Notes: generated by a model not told the origin, from the sequence alone. Counted from the first letter of the stretch, positions 7,109 to 16,293 are shown. The stretch: DNA of 64,000 nt from Bacillota bacterium (GCA_023409735.1 JAEYRB010000006.1:25855-89854), one strand, 5' to 3'. Made by a program: numbers and translations.

Positions 7109-7141
7109 AAAAGCTGCAGACATTACGTTTGCAGCTTTTTT
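7109..7141 (+). terminator. intrinsic terminator, probably the displaced native rpsI terminator
   Basis: AAAAGCTGCA and TGCAGCTTTTTT pair across an 11-base loop. It lies just outside attR, where the original downstream flank of rpsI should be. It now ends transcription from the integrase. Confidence 0.8.
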
Positions 7142-7437
7142 GCGACCAGTTTTGTGTATGGCAGCATTGACGAGGGGACGGGGCTGGTGTCAACGGTGGC
7201 CAGTGATGGGTTATTGTACAATATGGTTCTATGTCAATAATTAAGGCTGGTACTCTAGTAAAAAAATAGCTATATTTATCTGACAAATACCTCTTGAAAT
7301 TCTAACTCTGAAGGCATTTCTCTTATTTATCTTGATTTTGTTGTTCACTCCTCAGTTTGGTCTGTCAGCGAAGGCGGATAAAATCAAGATCGACGGTTTC
7401 GTTTTCATAAAAGCGTATGGGCGTGATGGGGCCATGT
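7142..7437. other. gene-free stretch upstream of the surface protein
   Basis: No convincing gene. 7232-7275 resembles 11446-11485 upstream of the second surface protein (TGTCAATAAT and CTCTAG landmarks). The remainder, absent from the second copy, holds an 11-base inverted repeat (7329-7390). Confidence 0.5.
7329..7390. repeat. 11-base inverted repeat enclosing 40 bases
   Basis: ATCTTGATTTT at 7329-7339 is matched by AAAATCAAGAT at 7380-7390. It lies in the part of this upstream region that is missing from the paralogous copy. Confidence 0.45.
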
Positions 7438-7534
7438 CGGACTTTTTGTAACCGAAACTATGTTTTATGTCGAAAAAATCATGTTTCATGCAGTGGACGG
7501 TTCCTAAGAGAGATTTTTGATATATTGAACATGA
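7438..7534 (+). promoter_or_regulatory. duplicated 97-bp regulatory region, copy 1
   Basis: Aligned without gaps to 11496-11592, with 12 differences in 97 bases. It contains direct repeats TATGTTTTATG (7459-7469) and CATGTTTCATG (7480-7490), exactly 21 bases apart, and a fully conserved TTTTTGATATATTGAACATGA at the 3' side, where TATATT could be a -10 box without a good -35. This is what an activator-dependent promoter looks like; LytTR-type regulators bind direct repeats with this spacing. The regulator is not in the window. Confidence 0.6.
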
Positions 7535-7588
7535 GGACAAAGGATCTTATTTTGGCCAAACAACAATGTTTAAAGGAGGAACAATATT

Positions 7589-10500
7589 ATGAAGAAACGA
7601 TTTGCGAGCATACTTCTCATCGTATGCATGGTATTGACGCTGTTACCGGCTACGGCAAGTGCAGGAGAGAGCTTCAATAACTTTGTGGACCGGATGCGTA
7701 GCGAGTACGACGTGATTATCTCTTGTGATCGCAGTATCCCACTCACAGCCAAGGAGCAGGGCTATATTGAAACAGCTCTCAGTGCATGGGGCAAGGAGTA
7801 TGTCCGTACGATCTCAGGAGCCTTTGCGTCAAGCAAGTATTTCGGAAGTACGGAAACACTCAGTTCAACACGCATGAAGATTATTATTAGCAATCTAAGC
7901 GGGGACGCAGAGGCCGGTTTATATGGTAAAGCCTCAGGTGAAAAGCTCTACTTATACGGCGATATTTGGGATGACGTGACCTTCCATCACGAGTTCGCCC
8001 ATATGGTGAAGCACGCTTGTGAAAGCGCCAGTAGCGTTAACTGTTACGGTAAGTTTTCTGAACTCATCAAGGCGGCAAACAGTGACGCCATCAGTGTAAG
8101 CGGCGATTATAAATCTGCCTGGAAGCCGGGAGTCGATGAGTCATTCTATGCTTGGAGCTATGGCAAATATTCTCCCGATGAGGACATTGCCACCATTATG
8201 CCCAATACCACAGACTCAAAATGGGCAGAGAAGGTGAAAAATGGCGAAATGCCGGTCATCACAAAAAAACTTCAGGCCTTTCGCAATTACTATGAGAAGT
8301 ATCTGACAGGTGGAAGCATACCATGTCCCTTGATAGACAATATTCTGGGGCCTTCTACCAATCATTCCACTGAGGCTATGGGTACATACTTCAATCTCAT
8401 TACCACCAAAATGAATGCTGGAGAAACCTTCAAGCTCGAGATAATTGGCAGCTACCCTATCACAGCCACCGAGCGCTTTGAGATTACAAGCATAAGGTCA
8501 ATGGACCCCAAAATTATCAAGGTAGACCAAAACACTGGTATTATAACCGCCTTATCTGAGGGATCTACGTTAGTGAGTTATGGCTTTAAGACAGCAACTC
8601 AGACCAGCAACATAGGTTTCACTATTACAGTAACAGGGTCCGTCCTACCCACGGATGTTCGATTCGACTTCCCCACAACCTTAAAAGTTGGTGATAAATT
8701 CAAACCCACCATCACTCTTCTTCCTGAGGGCTCAATCGCCCCAGCAGAGCCACGGTGGTCCTACTCGACCAACCAAGTAATCACCTTTAAGGATGGCGAG
8801 TTGATCGCCCAGAGGCCTGGCAAATCCACCCTCACCTGTTTGCTGGACCATATGGATCTGAAAGTCCCGGTAGAGATTACCGTGGAGGCTGCCACGGTTA
8901 CCGGCATAACCTTGAATGAGACCTCAGTTACAAAGACAGCCGGCAGCACAATACAGCTAAAGCCAACTCTGGAACCTGCCGGTTCTAATGGAGCAGTGAC
9001 CTATTCCTCCTCTGACGAGAGTGTGGCCACTGTCAATACCAATGGTCTTGTCACCACCAAAAAGGCGGGTACCGCCACCATCACGGCCAAGGTGGGAACT
9101 CTTACTGCCACTTGCACGGTTACTGTTACACCGGCTGCCGTTGCCGGCATCAGTCTAGCCCCTGCTCAAGCGGGAATCAAGGTGGGACATACCGTCCAGT
9201 TAGAGCATACCTTCATACCTGCCGGGGCTGTGGGCACAGTGAACTATACTACCTCTGACGCGTCTGTGGCTGCTGTTAGCGGCACAGGCCTGGTCACCGG
9301 CAAGAAGACGGGTACGGCTACAATCATTGTCAAGTCGGGTAACTTTTTTGCCACCAGTAAAATTACCGTATCCAACACCGATCCCACCGGCATAACCCTG
9401 GGCAAAGCGACCGCCACGGTGGAGGCGGGTAAGTCGATTCAGCTTACCGCCGCCCTGACCCCAGCTGGGGCCGGGGGTACAGTGACCTATTCCTCCTCTG
9501 ACACGGGTGTGGCTACCGTGAGCGCCGCCGGGCTTGTCACCGGCAAGAAGGCGGGTACCGCCACCATAACAGCCAAGGTGGGAACTTTGTCCACCACCTG
9601 TAAAATTACTGTAACCAGCATCGCGCCTACCGGCATCACCATGAGCAGAGCCAATGCTACGGTGGAGGCGGGTAAGACGATTCAGCTTACCGCCGCCCTA
9701 ACCCCAGCTGGGGCCGGGGGCACAGTGACCTATTCCTCATCTGATACGGGGGTAGCTACTGTGAGCGCCGCCGGGCTTGTCACCGGCAAGAAGGCTGGTA
9801 CCACCACCATCACAGCCAAGGTGGGAGCTTTGTCGACCACCTGTAAAATTACTGTAACAAGCATTGCGCCCACTGGCATAACCCTGGGCAAAACGACCGC
9901 CACGTTGGAGGCGGGTAAGACAATTCAGCTTACCGCCGCCCTAACCCCAGTTGGGGCCGGGGGCACAGTGACCTATTCCTCCTCTGACACGGGGGTGGCT
10001 ACCGTGAGCGCCGCCGGGCTTGTCACCGGCAAGAAGGCTGGTACCACTACCATCACAGCCAAGGTGGGAGCTTTATCGACCACCTGTAAAATTACTGTAA
10101 CCAGCATCGCGCCCACCGGCATAACACTGGGCAAAGCGACCGCCACGGTGGAGGCGGGTAAGTCCATTCAGCTTACCGCTGCACTAACCCCAGCTGGGGC
10201 CGGGGGCACAGTGACCTATTCCTCATCTGATACGGGGGTAGCTACTGTGAGCGCCGCCGGGCTTGTCACTGGCAAGAAGGCTGGTACCACCACCATCACA
10301 GCCAAGGTGGGAACTTTGTCTACTACCTGTAAAATTACTGTAACGGCGGCACTCGAGACAACGATTGCGGGTGGCTGGTACAATCTTCGTGTTATGAACA
10401 ACTACATCAATATCAGTGCCGCAGGGAACGCGGAGCTGCGCAGCAATACGAAAAACCAGGCCTTTTATGTAGATAATAAGGGAGGCATGCAAGTAACCCT

Positions 10501-11323
10501 GAAAACGGTGGATGGAAAATATCTGGGAGTGTCCGGCACTGTGAAGGATGGCGTACAGTTAAAGGAAGTAGACAGCCCGTATATTTGGAACATCTACTCC
10601 GAAAAAAAGACCGATATCTTTAGCCTGCGCCCGCCTGACAAAGTCAAAATGGTCGTCAATGCCTCGGGACAGAATAGCGAGGACGGAACGCAGATCATTT
10701 TGTGGACGCATGAGAACCTGGATGCTCCTAACCACGCCGAAATTAGGTTTATTACCACGCAAGCGCCCGGAGCAGGGACTGCAAAGCATCCCTTTAACGA
10801 TGTTCCAAAGGGCACGTACTATGAAAATCCGGTCATTTGGGCTCTGAACAACGGCGTCACCAGCGGAACCTCCGCCACGAACTTCGCACCAGGTGAAACC
10901 TGCACAAGAGGACAGGTCGTAACTTTCCTGTGGAGAGCCAAGGGCAGTCCCGAGCCTGCTTCGACCGTTAACCCTTTCTCCGATGTTAAAGCTTCCGATT
11001 ATTTTTACAAGGCGGTGCTATGGGCGGTTGAGAAGGGCATCACTAGCGGCACAAGCGCCACTACATTTAGCCCGAACTCTACCTGCACCAGCGGTCAAGT
11101 GGTGACGTTCCTATGGCGCTCAAACGGTAGTCCCAAAGCCACCGGCACAAGTAGCCTTGCGGCACAATACAGCGGTCAATACTACTCCGACGCCGTGGCT
11201 TGGGTGGACAGCACAGGACTGCTAGCAGGCACAGGTACAGCCTTTGCGCCCAACAGCAATTCTCCACGCGCCGACATTGTCACTTATCTCTATCGCAACG
11301 CGGGAAGCCCGGCGATTCAATAG
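7589..11323 (+). CDS. secreted S-layer-anchored zinc metalloprotease-like protein with Ig-like repeats
   Basis: 1244 residues. Order of parts: signal peptide (about 1-25, ending ATASA); a protease-like domain with HEFAH at 134-138 and a downstream DEDIAT at 197-202 that could give the third zinc ligand; several bacterial Ig-like (Big_2) domains, of which the last four (about 598-921) are nearly identical 81-residue units; a ricin-like beta-trefoil module (about 922-1065) ending in NASG..DGTQIILW; and three S-layer homology repeats (about 1068-1244) that would hold it on the cell wall. Start at 7589 follows AAAGGAGG. The gene looks clearly richer in G+C than its neighbours, which suggests acquisition. 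It is followed by a terminator and then a related gene. Substrate unknown; protease activity is inferred from the HEXXH motif alone. Confidence 0.8.
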   Translation: MKKRFASILLIVCMVLTLLPATASAGESFNNFVDRMRSEYDVIISCDRSIPLTAKEQGYIETALSAWGKEYVRTISGAFASSKYFGSTETLSSTRMKIIISNLSGDAEAGLYGKASGEKLYLYGDIWDDVTFHHEFAHMVKHACESASSVNCYGKFSELIKAANSDAISVSGDYKSAWKPGVDESFYAWSYGKYSPDEDIATIMPNTTDSKWAEKVKNGEMPVITKKLQAFRNYYEKYLTGGSIPCPLIDNILGPSTNHSTEAMGTYFNLITTKMNAGETFKLEIIGSYPITATERFEITSIRSMDPKIIKVDQNTGIITALSEGSTLVSYGFKTATQTSNIGFTITVTGSVLPTDVRFDFPTTLKVGDKFKPTITLLPEGSIAPAEPRWSYSTNQVITFKDGELIAQRPGKSTLTCLLDHMDLKVPVEITVEAATVTGITLNETSVTKTAGSTIQLKPTLEPAGSNGAVTYSSSDESVATVNTNGLVTTKKAGTATITAKVGTLTATCTVTVTPAAVAGISLAPAQAGIKVGHTVQLEHTFIPAGAVGTVNYTTSDASVAAVSGTGLVTGKKTGTATIIVKSGNFFATSKITVSNTDPTGITLGKATATVEAGKSIQLTAALTPAGAGGTVTYSSSDTGVATVSAAGLVTGKKAGTATITAKVGTLSTTCKITVTSIAPTGITMSRANATVEAGKTIQLTAALTPAGAGGTVTYSSSDTGVATVSAAGLVTGKKAGTTTITAKVGALSTTCKITVTSIAPTGITLGKTTATLEAGKTIQLTAALTPVGAGGTVTYSSSDTGVATVSAAGLVTGKKAGTTTITAKVGALSTTCKITVTSIAPTGITLGKATATVEAGKSIQLTAALTPAGAGGTVTYSSSDTGVATVSAAGLVTGKKAGTTTITAKVGTLSTTCKITVTAALETTIAGGWYNLRVMNNYINISAAGNAELRSNTKNQAFYVDNKGGMQVTLKTVDGKYLGVSGTVKDGVQLKEVDSPYIWNIYSEKKTDIFSLRPPDKVKMVVNASGQNSEDGTQIILWTHENLDAPNHAEIRFITTQAPGAGTAKHPFNDVPKGTYYENPVIWALNNGVTSGTSATNFAPGETCTRGQVVTFLWRAKGSPEPASTVNPFSDVKASDYFYKAVLWAVEKGITSGTSATTFSPNSTCTSGQVVTFLWRSNGSPKATGTSSLAAQYSGQYYSDAVAWVDSTGLLAGTGTAFAPNSNSPRADIVTYLYRNAGSPAIQ
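9380..10351 (+). repeat. four near-identical tandem 243-bp units encoding Ig-like domains
   Basis: Units begin at 9380, 9623, 9866 and 10109, each exactly 243 bases (81 codons). They differ by only a few substitutions, with long identical runs at the DNA level, so the copies are recent or kept alike by gene conversion. Copy number is likely to vary between strains. Confidence 0.85.
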
Positions 11324-11403
11324 GAAATGTTGAAACAGTATTATGTATAGTGTGTTTTGGATTGTGTGATTCCGTACCTCGGTACTCAAAGAGATAAACG
11401 TCA

Positions 11404-11437
11404 AAAAACCGCAAGCATTGTGCTTGCGGTTTTTTAT
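11404..11437 (+). terminator. intrinsic terminator
   Basis: AAAAAACCGCAAGCA pairs with TGCTTGCGGTTTTTT across a 3-base loop, 80 bases after the metalloprotease-like gene. Confidence 0.9.
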
Positions 11438-11495
11438 GGGCTCAGTGTCAATAATCGGGGCGGGCCTCTAGCAAAATAAATAATAATATTTTTTC

Positions 11496-11592
11496 CCGAC
11501 TTTTTATAACCGGAACCATATTTTATGTCGAAAAAATCATGTTACATACAGTGGATGGTTTTTGCGAGAGATTTTTGATATATTGAACATGA
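11496..11592 (+). promoter_or_regulatory. duplicated 97-bp regulatory region, copy 2
   Basis: 88% identical to 7438-7534. Direct repeats CATATTTTATG (11517-11527) and CATGTTACATA (11538-11548) keep the 21-base period. The middle (TTTTATGTCGAAAAAATCAT) and the 3' 24 bases are unchanged between copies, while the first base after each repeat varies, as expected for selected binding sites. Confidence 0.6.
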
Positions 11593-11642
11593 AATATGTG
11601 TTTTCATCGATTAACCAGCAGAATCTGTATAGGAGGACTGAT

Positions 11643-14450
11643 ATGATGAAAAAACGACTTATGAGTATTTTGCTTATCCTGTGCATTGTTATGACCGTGC
11701 TGCCGTTATCGATAATGGCGGCGGAAGGTAGTACACCCGCTACTGAGTCGAGCAATACAAGCGGGACTCAAAACTACTATGACAGTGATGTTACATGGCT
11801 CGGCACCACATCCGAGTATCAAAAGACCCTCAATGTTTTCTTTGATTCAGGATTGCGCAAGGTAGAGGTGAACGACAAATACGGACTAGTTGACAGGAAC
11901 GGAGCCTTCATTGTGCAGCCAATCTATGATGAGATCCAAGCCTACTACATGCACAAAGAAAGAGGTAAAACTGCTTCAATAGACCAAAATTTAAGAGCAG
12001 AAAAAATATTCGTTGATGGATATGTTCAGGCAAAACGAAATGGGAAAATGGGATTGCTTGATAACAAGGGCAAAGAAGTCATTCCCTGTAACTATGATGC
12101 GGTGGGACTACCATCGGAGGGCATATGCCGTATCAGTAAAAATACAAAAGGAAAGACTTACATTGGCTATTGGAGCCTGACACAAGGTAAGGAGATTGTT
12201 GCGCCAAATAAGTATGTTCTCCCCTATGGTTACGAAGATTTAGGAAATCCACAGGGAGGTGAAATACAAGGGTTCTGTATGCCCGATATCGGTGAAGATA
12301 GGATTGCCGTGGCATTTGACTTCTATGACGGATATGCGCTGGTTACTACAGGGAAAGAGGTTAAGGTTACTGAAGAGTGTGTAACCAATAGCAGTAACAA
12401 CTGTTCAAGAACATTGGTCTATGCTCAAATTATTGATAAAAACGGTAAGGAAATACTAAAAGGTGGACCGTACCCTTTTAATATAAATCCGGCAATTTCT
12501 AAAGATTATCCGCAGGCAGGACAGTATATGGTTTACGACCAGCTCTCCACAAAAAGGATTCGTATGAAAACGGATGCCGGGGATGAGGTAACCTTTAAGT
12601 CCCATCTTGAGTCCGGTATTGTCGGGCCGAAAGGCATTCTTATAAAAGCGCAATATCATGGTGGTATTTGGGGTAACTCAGCAGTAGGATGGTATGCACC
12701 TGGTGCCCAGATGAAGATCATTCCTGAACTGTCATTGGCTTTAACGCTGAATTGTGGTTACGAAGGTATCAAAGAATCTGCCGCTAAAATCGGTGTTATT
12801 AATTTCAGCAACAAGGTTATTATTCCTTTTGGAAGTAATAATTATTTATACTATGATTCCGAGAGCAAGGTGTTTGTTGCAGAAATGGGTAAACCTGTAT
12901 ATAAGCCCGATGGGACCAAGATTTCCGGAACAGAAAAACGGTCAGACTATCTTATTGTGAATGGTTATGCTATATTAGGAGAAGAAGGAGATGATACGGA
13001 CAATTTCGCATTATCTCCCAAGAAAGTTATATCAGTAAAGACTGGTAAAACCTATTCCATCGTAAATATAAAGGGTTCTGTCTGTTCTATGGTAAGTGCC
13101 AAGGACACCCTTTGGGTGAAAAAAAACAACAAGTGGGGGTTTATCAATGTAAGTGGTAAAATAATACTTCCATTTGAGTACGAGGATATAAATATCTCTG
13201 CTTGGCAAGATAAATCAAAACCCTATGCTCTTGTAAAGAAAAGCGGGAAGTGGGGCATGGTTGACACAACAGGCAAAGTGCTTTTAGAGTGCAAATATAG
13301 CTCCATAGGATGGGGCGATGATGATTATTTCAATATCAAGGATTCTAGCACAGGAAAATATGGAATATATAACTATAATACTTTTAAAATCACAACTCCA
13401 TGCATTATGGAAGGTGTAATTAACGGCTCAATCTTTTTGGAGAATGGGTGGGGAAGTATTGGTGGTACAGTGCCTATTAATGTTGGAAATAGCCTGAACG
13501 CTCTATTTGATATGGACACCGGAAAACAAGTCACTTCCACTTATTTAGTAATGAAACCATCAAGCCGTGGATTGTTTTATAACACCTATAATAATTACTT
13601 TGGACCAGATGGGCGAAGTGTATTTAACAGAGCTGAAGACTCAATAAACTATACGCTTGTAGTAAAAGACGGAAAAGTCGGTTCTATCAACGTATCAAGA
13701 CTAAAAATAGGCGGCAAGCTGCCCACTGCAACCTATGCCAAACCTGTGCCTGAGACAATAACGCCTAGAGGCTATATTGTTGCGTATCCGGAAAATCGGG
13801 TTTATATGATAGGGGATGGCTTCGATATAACAGGTCTTATTGTACATTATTCAGATGAGAATGGAGTTCGCAGTATTGTAGATAATTCAAAGCTTAAGCT
13901 TTACACATCTGGTACTGTTGAACTGACGCAGGGCAGAGCATTTACAGCCGGCGGAATAAAAACGGTTGAAGTTCAGTATGACGGCAAAAAGGTTGATACA
14001 TTCGATGTTAATGTTATACCAAAAGAAGCAGGTAATATTCTGCGGGATGGTGATTATTATATGCAAATCTTTGGTAAGTACATTTATCCGGTAAATGGAA
14101 ATGGTACTTTATGGTTAGAGCTTTCGGACAAAAAACCTGATAAGCCGTTTACTGTAAAACTGATAAACTATAGCGAAGACCGTGGGCCTGCGTATACGAT
14201 ATCTTATGACGGGACAAATATCGGCCAGCCATCCTCACAGAATGGGGTTCAGTTGCAAACAGCGGCACTTACCCATGTGTGGAGAATCAATAAATATTCT
14301 AACTTCTGCACTATCCGGGATTATGGTAACCAACAGCTGATTGTTAACGCAAGCGGTGAAAAGAGTGCTAATGGTACAAAAGTCATTGTATGGAAAAAAA
14401 CAGGGTCGGCACCGGAACACGCAAAAATAAAGTTTATAAAAGCTGACTGA
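11643..14450 (+). CDS. secreted WG-repeat protein with ricin-like C-terminal module
   Basis: 935 residues from the ATG at 11643 (or 11646) behind AGGAGG; the longer frame from 11562 runs through the conserved promoter and is unlikely. A signal peptide ends near IMAA. The body holds WG (KWG) repeats such as KYGLVDRNGAFIVQPIYDEI, GKMGLLDNKGKEVIP and KWGFINVSGKIILPFEYEDI. A bacterial Ig-like domain (about 700-790) follows, then a ricin-like module ending NASGEKSANGTKVIVW, matching the end of the same module in the protein at 7589. WG repeats occur in many surface proteins of uncertain function. No S-layer or sortase anchor is seen, so it is probably released or held by its partner. It shares its upstream region with the 7589 gene and is probably coregulated. 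Confidence 0.75.
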   Translation: MMKKRLMSILLILCIVMTVLPLSIMAAEGSTPATESSNTSGTQNYYDSDVTWLGTTSEYQKTLNVFFDSGLRKVEVNDKYGLVDRNGAFIVQPIYDEIQAYYMHKERGKTASIDQNLRAEKIFVDGYVQAKRNGKMGLLDNKGKEVIPCNYDAVGLPSEGICRISKNTKGKTYIGYWSLTQGKEIVAPNKYVLPYGYEDLGNPQGGEIQGFCMPDIGEDRIAVAFDFYDGYALVTTGKEVKVTEECVTNSSNNCSRTLVYAQIIDKNGKEILKGGPYPFNINPAISKDYPQAGQYMVYDQLSTKRIRMKTDAGDEVTFKSHLESGIVGPKGILIKAQYHGGIWGNSAVGWYAPGAQMKIIPELSLALTLNCGYEGIKESAAKIGVINFSNKVIIPFGSNNYLYYDSESKVFVAEMGKPVYKPDGTKISGTEKRSDYLIVNGYAILGEEGDDTDNFALSPKKVISVKTGKTYSIVNIKGSVCSMVSAKDTLWVKKNNKWGFINVSGKIILPFEYEDINISAWQDKSKPYALVKKSGKWGMVDTTGKVLLECKYSSIGWGDDDYFNIKDSSTGKYGIYNYNTFKITTPCIMEGVINGSIFLENGWGSIGGTVPINVGNSLNALFDMDTGKQVTSTYLVMKPSSRGLFYNTYNNYFGPDGRSVFNRAEDSINYTLVVKDGKVGSINVSRLKIGGKLPTATYAKPVPETITPRGYIVAYPENRVYMIGDGFDITGLIVHYSDENGVRSIVDNSKLKLYTSGTVELTQGRAFTAGGIKTVEVQYDGKKVDTFDVNVIPKEAGNILRDGDYYMQIFGKYIYPVNGNGTLWLELSDKKPDKPFTVKLINYSEDRGPAYTISYDGTNIGQPSSQNGVQLQTAALTHVWRINKYSNFCTIRDYGNQQLIVNASGEKSANGTKVIVWKKTGSAPEHAKIKFIKAD

Positions 14451-14470
14451 TTGAGTTTTGAGCAGATTAT

Positions 14471-14496
14471 GCCGCTGGCCCAAATGGACCGGCGGC
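14471..14496. terminator. GC-rich hairpin between convergent genes
   Basis: GCCGCTGG pairs with CCGGCGGC around a 10-base loop. There is no T run on either side, so it is a weak candidate for a bidirectional terminator. Confidence 0.35.
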
Positions 14497-14506
14497 GTAT
14501 GTAATA

Positions 14507-15397
14507 TTATGTTAATCTTTCAATAACCTCTTGTGCAATACGAATAAATTCTTTTAAAATAAAAGACAGCCACTTATCGCGGTGCCAAATGATCTGAGAT
14601 TTGATTTCGTAATCGCATTTATAATTAAGTGGAGCTAACTTTCCGGCATTTATTTCTGCACCTGCAGCGGTTTGTGGGAGGATACATACCCCGAGGCCGC
14701 TTTCGGTAAGATTTTTTATGGCCTGTAAACTTTCAGTTTCTAGTATAATTTTTGGATTTATACCGCTTCTCTCCAAATCATTTATGAAGTTTCTACGGTA
14801 ATAAGCAGCCGGTTCAGTCAAAATTAAGGGGATACCGTCAAAATCTATTGGGCTGAGATTCTCCTTAGATGCAAGCCGATGATAAGGAGAAGCAAGAACA
14901 AGGATTGGTTCCAATGCTTCTGCAGTGTACTTGATTTCTGGGATTTTATTTAAATACCCGATAGTATAAGCAAGGTCAATTTTGTTATCACGTAATTCAT
15001 TTAAAAATTCAGAACATTTAAGTATCTTTAAATAAATATCTACTTCTGGATATATTAGACTAAAGGATTTAATAATAGCTGGCATTTTTTCGATGCAAAG
15101 AGAATCACAGATGCCGATTCGAATGGTTCCAGTTTTGCTGGTTGCTTCTTTTGAAAATTCCTGCAAATTCTGTGATATTTTTAATAGTTGACAAACAGAG
15201 GGTAAAAGCCTGCAGCCTGCTTCAGTCATAGTAACCCTCTTTCCGATTCTATCAAAAAGAGGTATGCCTAATTCCTCCTCTAATTTTTTAATATGTAGGG
15301 TGATACAGGATTGAGTATATCCCAGCTTGTTTGCTGCTCTAGTGAAATTAAGCTCATTGCTTAAGACATAAAATGACTGTAGTTGTCTGAAATCCAT
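14507..15397 (-). CDS. LysR-family transcriptional regulator
   Basis: 296 residues, the normal length. The N-terminal winged helix-turn-helix reads MDFRQLQSFYVLSNELNFTRAANKLGYTQSCITLHIKKLEEELG, the classic LysR pattern, followed by the two-lobed effector domain. AAGGAG precedes the ATG by 7 bases. It is transcribed away from the gene at 15515, and a T-N11-A palindrome lies in the shared spacer, so it most likely controls that gene and itself. The effector is not predictable from sequence. Confidence 0.93.
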   Translation of the reverse strand: MDFRQLQSFYVLSNELNFTRAANKLGYTQSCITLHIKKLEEELGIPLFDRIGKRVTMTEAGCRLLPSVCQLLKISQNLQEFSKEATSKTGTIRIGICDSLCIEKMPAIIKSFSLIYPEVDIYLKILKCSEFLNELRDNKIDLAYTIGYLNKIPEIKYTAEALEPILVLASPYHRLASKENLSPIDFDGIPLILTEPAAYYRRNFINDLERSGINPKIILETESLQAIKNLTESGLGVCILPQTAAGAEINAGKLAPLNYKCDYEIKSQIIWHRDKWLSFILKEFIRIAQEVIERLT

Positions 15398-15421
15398 GTT
15401 AAGCTCCTTACTATAATGAAA

Positions 15422-15434
15422 TGTTATTATAACA
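15422..15434. promoter_or_regulatory. LysR box, perfect T-N11-A palindrome
   Basis: TGTTATTATAACA, a perfect 13-base palindrome 25 bases from the LysR start and 81 bases from the divergent gene. It fits the LysR-family recognition rule. Confidence 0.6.
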
Positions 15435-15514
15435 ATGATAATGATTAATTGTACTGATTATAAATTTGATGCTATCATATTATTACATAACAAGCAATAA
15501 AAGGAGATAAGGAA

Positions 15515-16018
15515 ATGGATGAATTTATGAGAGCATTAGTAAGCGAACAAAGACATAATATGATTCCTGTTGAAAAGGACTATTTTGGTTGTTTGATTGG
15601 CGAATGGGATTTTGATTGGAGAGATGCAATAGGAACAAAAAATGAAAGACTTGTAAAGGGTGAATGGATATTTTCAAGAATTATAGATGGTATGGGAATA
15701 CAGGATCTATTTATCTGTCCATCTAGGCAAGAAAGAGAGAAACTAAAGGTGCCAGATGCAGAATACGGTACGACGATTAGAACATATAATCCGACAACTG
15801 GCAATTGGGAAATATACTATTGCTGCTATGGAGAAAGCACAAGACTTGAAGCAGTAAAGGAAGAAGATAGAATTGTACTGACAGAAAAAGAACATGGCAC
15901 AATGAAGTGGATTTTTTCGGAGATAGAAGAAAACAGTTTTCATTGGCAGAATGTTATGCTAAACGATGAAGGAAAGTGGGTAGTATGCGCCGATTGCCGT
16001 GCAGCTAGAAGAAAATGA
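15515..16018 (+). CDS. DUF1579-like protein, probable LysR target
   Basis: 167 residues. It has the flavour of the DUF1579 calycin-like family (EKDYFGCLIGEWDFDWRD, ...ARRK end, repeated Trp residues in WIFSRIIDG, NWEIYY and MKWIFSE), often small single-domain proteins of unknown ligand. The ribosome site AAGGAG is 9-10 bases before the ATG. It is divergent from the LysR gene and alone on its strand, the usual arrangement for a LysR-controlled target. No catalytic residues are recognised. Confidence 0.6.
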   Translation: MDEFMRALVSEQRHNMIPVEKDYFGCLIGEWDFDWRDAIGTKNERLVKGEWIFSRIIDGMGIQDLFICPSRQEREKLKVPDAEYGTTIRTYNPTTGNWEIYYCCYGESTRLEAVKEEDRIVLTEKEHGTMKWIFSEIEENSFHWQNVMLNDEGKWVVCADCRAARRK

Positions 16019-16160
16019 TGTATATATAAGACTACGCTCACATATTGTGAACATGTGGCAGATATGATAAAATTGTTTCTTGTGTAAATAGCAGAATTAG
16101 AAAGATAATGTAAAGTAACTTATGAAAAACGCGCTTAGATGTTATAAGGAGAGAGTATAT

Positions 16161-16199
16161 ATGATCCTAGTAATAGCAAAAGCTCCATGCATGGTTTGA
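16161..16199 (+). CDS. candidate 12-residue leader peptide of the efflux gene
   Basis: Reads MILVIAKAPCMV followed by TGA. A ribosome site (AAGGAGAG) lies 7-10 bases upstream. The end of the peptide overlaps the left arm of a strong hairpin. Drug-inducible efflux and methylase genes in Firmicutes often have such short leaders, where ribosome stalling frees the downstream start. Confidence 0.45.
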   Translation: MILVIAKAPCMV

Positions 16200-16293
16200 G
16201 GATGCTGCATGGAGCCTGATATACATAAATAGGTTATCGTCCTCAAGCTTTGCGATTTGGTTTAGAGATAAATAGAAAATCAAAGGAGCAAAG
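16182..16293 (+). promoter_or_regulatory. candidate translational attenuator before the Mef-like efflux gene
   Basis: GCTCCATGCA (16182-16191) and TGCATGGAGC (16206-16215) make a perfect 10-base stem. Its loop contains TTGAGGA, which can instead pair with TCCTCAA at 16240-16246. Further on, CTTTGC-GATTT (16248-16258) can pair with AAATC (16277-16281) and GCAAAG (16288-16293), enclosing the AAAGGAG ribosome site of the efflux gene. These mutually exclusive stems are the layout of an inducible attenuator. Confidence 0.45.

Noticed and set aside
9380..10351. CRISPR array
   Set aside because: Regular repeats, but they are coding 243-bp units without spacers. No CRISPR array was found in the window.
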